Positions 44,600-47,500 of a DNA stretch of 47,500 nucleotides are shown here, piece after piece (position 1 is the first letter of the stretch; every line of letters starts with the position of its first letter). Source of the stretch: Apostichopus japonicus (taxonomy: Eukaryota; Echinodermata; Holothuroidea; Aspidochirotida; Stichopodidae). The translations under genes and the position numbers were made by a program. The stretch covers positions 11,476,111 to 11,523,610 of the forward strand of contig NC_092576.1 of NCBI RefSeq assembly GCF_037975245.1, read 5' to 3'. The notes below the pieces were generated by a model. That model was not told the origin of the DNA and searched no databases. It was given only the letters and a program-made list of their open reading frames with translations.

Positions 44600-45115
44600 A
44601 AAGAAAAAAGCTTCTCATTTGAAGATTCCTTGTTTACCTTGCAGAAGGGGAGTGCTAGTAACGCCAGGCAGAGGAGCTAATATTTTTCTTTATTTTTCTT
44701 AATAATTTATTCTGACGATATTAACCCGGACACGTGTAAAATGATAATAATATTAATATTTGGTTTCAAAGACTTAGGGAAATTTTTGCTGAGCATACAC
44801 ACTATACAGGTGTTCCATACTAAAACGTCCAGGTTCCGTAATTCTTTCTTACCTGAGGCAATACACTTGTTTAACTCGCGTGCAAAGCGATTTGGCCACA
44901 GTGTTTGATCTGTCACTTGCAGCTCTCTGTACTGCTTCCGTTACTGTTCTGGTTCTGCTTATATTTAGCTTTATTCTCGCAGTTGTTCACTAATAGCTTG
45001 TTTATTGTATGGTTTTGTTTGTATTCACTACTGTTTTTTGTTCACTGTCGACGGGATATAATTATCGTTTTTTTTTGCTGAAATGGACAATAAAGTTTCT
45101 ATCTATCTATCTACA
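44600..45115 (+). mobile_element. L2/CR1-type LINE 3' end (right-arm copy)
   Basis: Same fragment as 33757-34207 in opposite orientation. It has a small insertion near 44800 (CACACTATACAGGTGTTCCA) and a slightly longer TATC tail. Confidence 0.7.
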
Positions 45116-46670
45116 CATTTGTGTGTTAATATCAGCAAGCGAAAAAGATAAACAAGTAAAAATGATATGAACAATTCATTAGCCTGACTCTTAATCTCAG
45201 CATGAAGGTAAAGTTATTTTCTTTGTTCATTTGACTCAATTCACTACAGAAAGCTAACTTACCTCACTATTTAAAAATGTTTAAAAGATAATGCTTATTT
45301 GACAAAAAAAGATTTTATGAGCATCACAGTTTCTGTTTTTAACCTTTTCTTTTGTAAAATGTTTGTTTTAATGGACCATGGTTTTGATTGAGTATCACTT
45401 CTAATTCAAACGTAACTTCATACGCGCATTTGACTGACAAGGTCGAATCAAGTTGAGGTTACGAGTATCTTTACATGCATTTGCATAACGAATCCCTCAC
45501 TCGAACAGAAACTCGAGTAAGCGTCACAAATTTGTACTGAACTAGCGGAAGAACGAATTTGCTCACCGAGAATTTCCTATCTTTATTCCATTTTTAACCT
45601 GCTTCAGGCGCGGTGTCACTAGCCAGAGGAGTTTTTTAACCTACCTGTTCCATCATGTTAGATTTTCTATGTGACGTAGATTGCGTCCTGTGGCCGACCC
45701 ATGATGCATTGGCATGTCTTGTAGGGCAGACATTTTACGTTAAAATGACGTGTACATACGCCAGCTGGTCGTTGCACAGATTGGCTAGAATCTCCCGCGC
45801 TTGCCTAGCTGTCGAATGTAAGTTATTACAGACTGAGTACTGAATCAACATCCTAGCTTGTCTCAAAATCGAGATGTAACTCAAATATCGAAGGAGACGT
45901 TTGAAACCTTACAACCAATTGCAATTAGTTTGAGTTCAAACTTTAGAAATCCGCTTGTGGTATTGCATTTTATTGATTTTACGTATATAACTTCATCTGA
46001 TTAAGCTGGCATAAATATACATAATTACTGGTTAACCATAACATGTAGAACATAATTGTACTGGAAGAAAATAGTTTCATATTCCATTTCTCTGCTTCTT
46101 TGATTGGCTGTACCGTCGTTGTTATAAGTGTATCAGCATTGACATGTATCACTGTTTACATTGACTCATGCATTACGTAAACATGTTTTTACTGTATCTG
46201 ACAAGGAATAGAGCATAAACCGTTTTTGCGCCGGTGGGCCCACTAATGTGGGTAGAGCTTATGTGATACTGTAGCTGGGGAAATGCTAGTCACTAATTTT
46301 CTAATAAGCCTTTTCTGTGAAGTTGAAAAGTGGGATGAGGGTACACCAGTAACAATGGGTCCAATTTCTTGCCCGACTGATAGCAGGAAATACATCGACT
46401 GAATCGCTTTTAGTGAGAATTAACTCCGAGGTGAATGACTTCTGCATGCAATAATACTTTGATGTTTTTTTCGCGGAAATTTCCTGTTTCGACTATCGTT
46501 AGGTAATTTAGTATATAGTCTAACGGAACACTCTAAAGGGAGTTAAACTATTATGTTGACACGCTTACATCCTGAGAAACCACAAGCTCAAATTGTGTTC
46601 TAGTAGAAACTGTCCGATTTCGAGGTCAGCCTGTACAATTGATCTATAAGGGTTCACATTTACAATAGGC

Positions 46671-47012
46671 CACCCGATACTCTTAGCTAGTACAGTAACT
46701 ACTGCTCATGTTCCACAACATTGCATCAGTATTATAACTACTGCGCTGTGTTCGCAACACGATAACATGTGTAACAGTTGGCACAGTAATTACTGGAAAG
46801 CCGTTACACGTTGAACTACGAGTCCAACAGGTGAAAATTTGCAGTTAAATTTTTTTAAATTTTAAATTTGTAAATTTGCAGAAAGAAAAAAAGAAGAAAA
46901 ACTCTGCCACCTCTTGCACATGTTACCGTGTTTCGAACACAGAGCAGTGGTTACTGATGCAGGGTTGTGGAACATGAACAGTAGTTACTGTACTAGCTAT
47001 GAGTATTGGCTG
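46671..47012. mobile_element. MITE-B element, long form, with target duplication
   Basis: Ends CACCCGATACTCTTAG and CTATGAGTATTGGCTG are inverted relatives. AATAGGC is repeated at 46664-46670 and 47013-47019. The left arm shows the site without insertion at 32150-32156 (GCCTATT), present once. So the element inserted after the two arms formed and made a 7-base duplication. Confidence 0.85.
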
Positions 47013-47500
47013 AATAGGCAAACTTTCAATGTGAAGTTATAGTATGACGACATCAGATTTTGAAACGTTCCTCATTGTTTTTGTGTTATTTGCTGAACGT
47101 TACAAAAAAAGATGGAAGCCATACATTAAAAACGAGCATTTTGGTATAGTTTTCTCTATAAAAGAAACAAAACAAATAAAATGGCCGTTGTAAACAGCTC
47201 TTTTTTCGTCTGCAATTTTACGAGCCACGCGAAATTGTGGTAAGGAATGCGTTTTAAGGAATGAATTTCATTTTGACGATACTTATTGGCTGCTGATGGA
47301 AACCTTACCATTACTTATGTTAACTGATATTTATACGTACAGGATTGTACTTGGTAAATCTACACGCCCAGATATGGCACTCTTGGCTTTTGAATTCCCG
47401 TTTTGACCCACGGTCGGCGACAGGGTTAAGTGGATGGAACCTTTTGGGTATCCTCACCCCCTTCCCCACAGCGACCCGGTCTAGTTACGTCACTGATAAA

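Larger units (their letters stand above)
43824..47500. repeat. Right arm of the large inverted repeat (reaches the window end)
   Basis: Pairs with 31661-35008 in reverse complement. It is about 330 bases longer, nearly all accounted for by the MITE-B insertion at 46671-47012. The outermost match (TTTATCAGTGACGTAACTAG when complemented) reaches base 47500, so the arm may continue beyond the window. Confidence 0.9.

Overview
The window is eukaryotic DNA. It is AT-rich, has small coding exons bounded by GT-AG splice sites and TATA boxes, and carries many microsatellites, SINEs, LINE and Penelope-like fragments and palindromic MITE-like elements. The host genes recognised are two CD225/dispanin (IFITM-superfamily)-like loci and one MS4A (CD20-like) four-pass membrane protein. 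With this repeat content they suggest a marine invertebrate deuterostome, possibly an echinoderm. I cannot name the species.

Layout. 1-2140 is a repeated unit (A1) that begins with a TATA box and a signal-peptide exon. 2141-2740 is a 20-bp minisatellite. 3096-3317 is the last exon of a first CD225-like gene; its upstream exons are not visible. 4247-5168 is a (TA)n tract joined to the C-terminal GIY-YIG half of a Penelope-like element. 7835-9356 is a 1.5-kb AAGT/AAGC array. 10229-13100 holds a second CD225-like gene in three exons. 14084-16476 contains a triple 192-bp tandem repeat, a head-to-head SINE hairpin and a second, broken copy of unit A. 17145-20300 looks like a minus-strand, apparently non-coding transcript. 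20460-28572 is the MS4A-like gene, whose introns hold SINEs, microsatellites and a palindromic MITE. 29139-31350 is a solo Gypsy-type LTR inside a (TA)n tract, followed by a 5'-truncated CR1-like LINE.

From 31661 to the end of the window, two arms of about 3.3-3.7 kb form a large imperfect inverted repeat around an 8.8-kb spacer. The spacer holds two more copies of unit A (A3 and A4, minus strand) and an unrecognised pair of overlapping minus-strand reading frames.

The strongest candidate for something undescribed is the short secreted-peptide exon found in all four copies of unit A. Three copies keep the TATA box, the start codon, the signal peptide, the reading frame and a GT at the same downstream splice position; the fourth is broken. 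This looks like a small multicopy family of secreted peptides carried on a segmentally duplicated unit. The two CD225-like loci and the MS4A-like gene lie on the same strand. All three encode small multi-pass membrane proteins, but nothing in the sequence shows that they work together.
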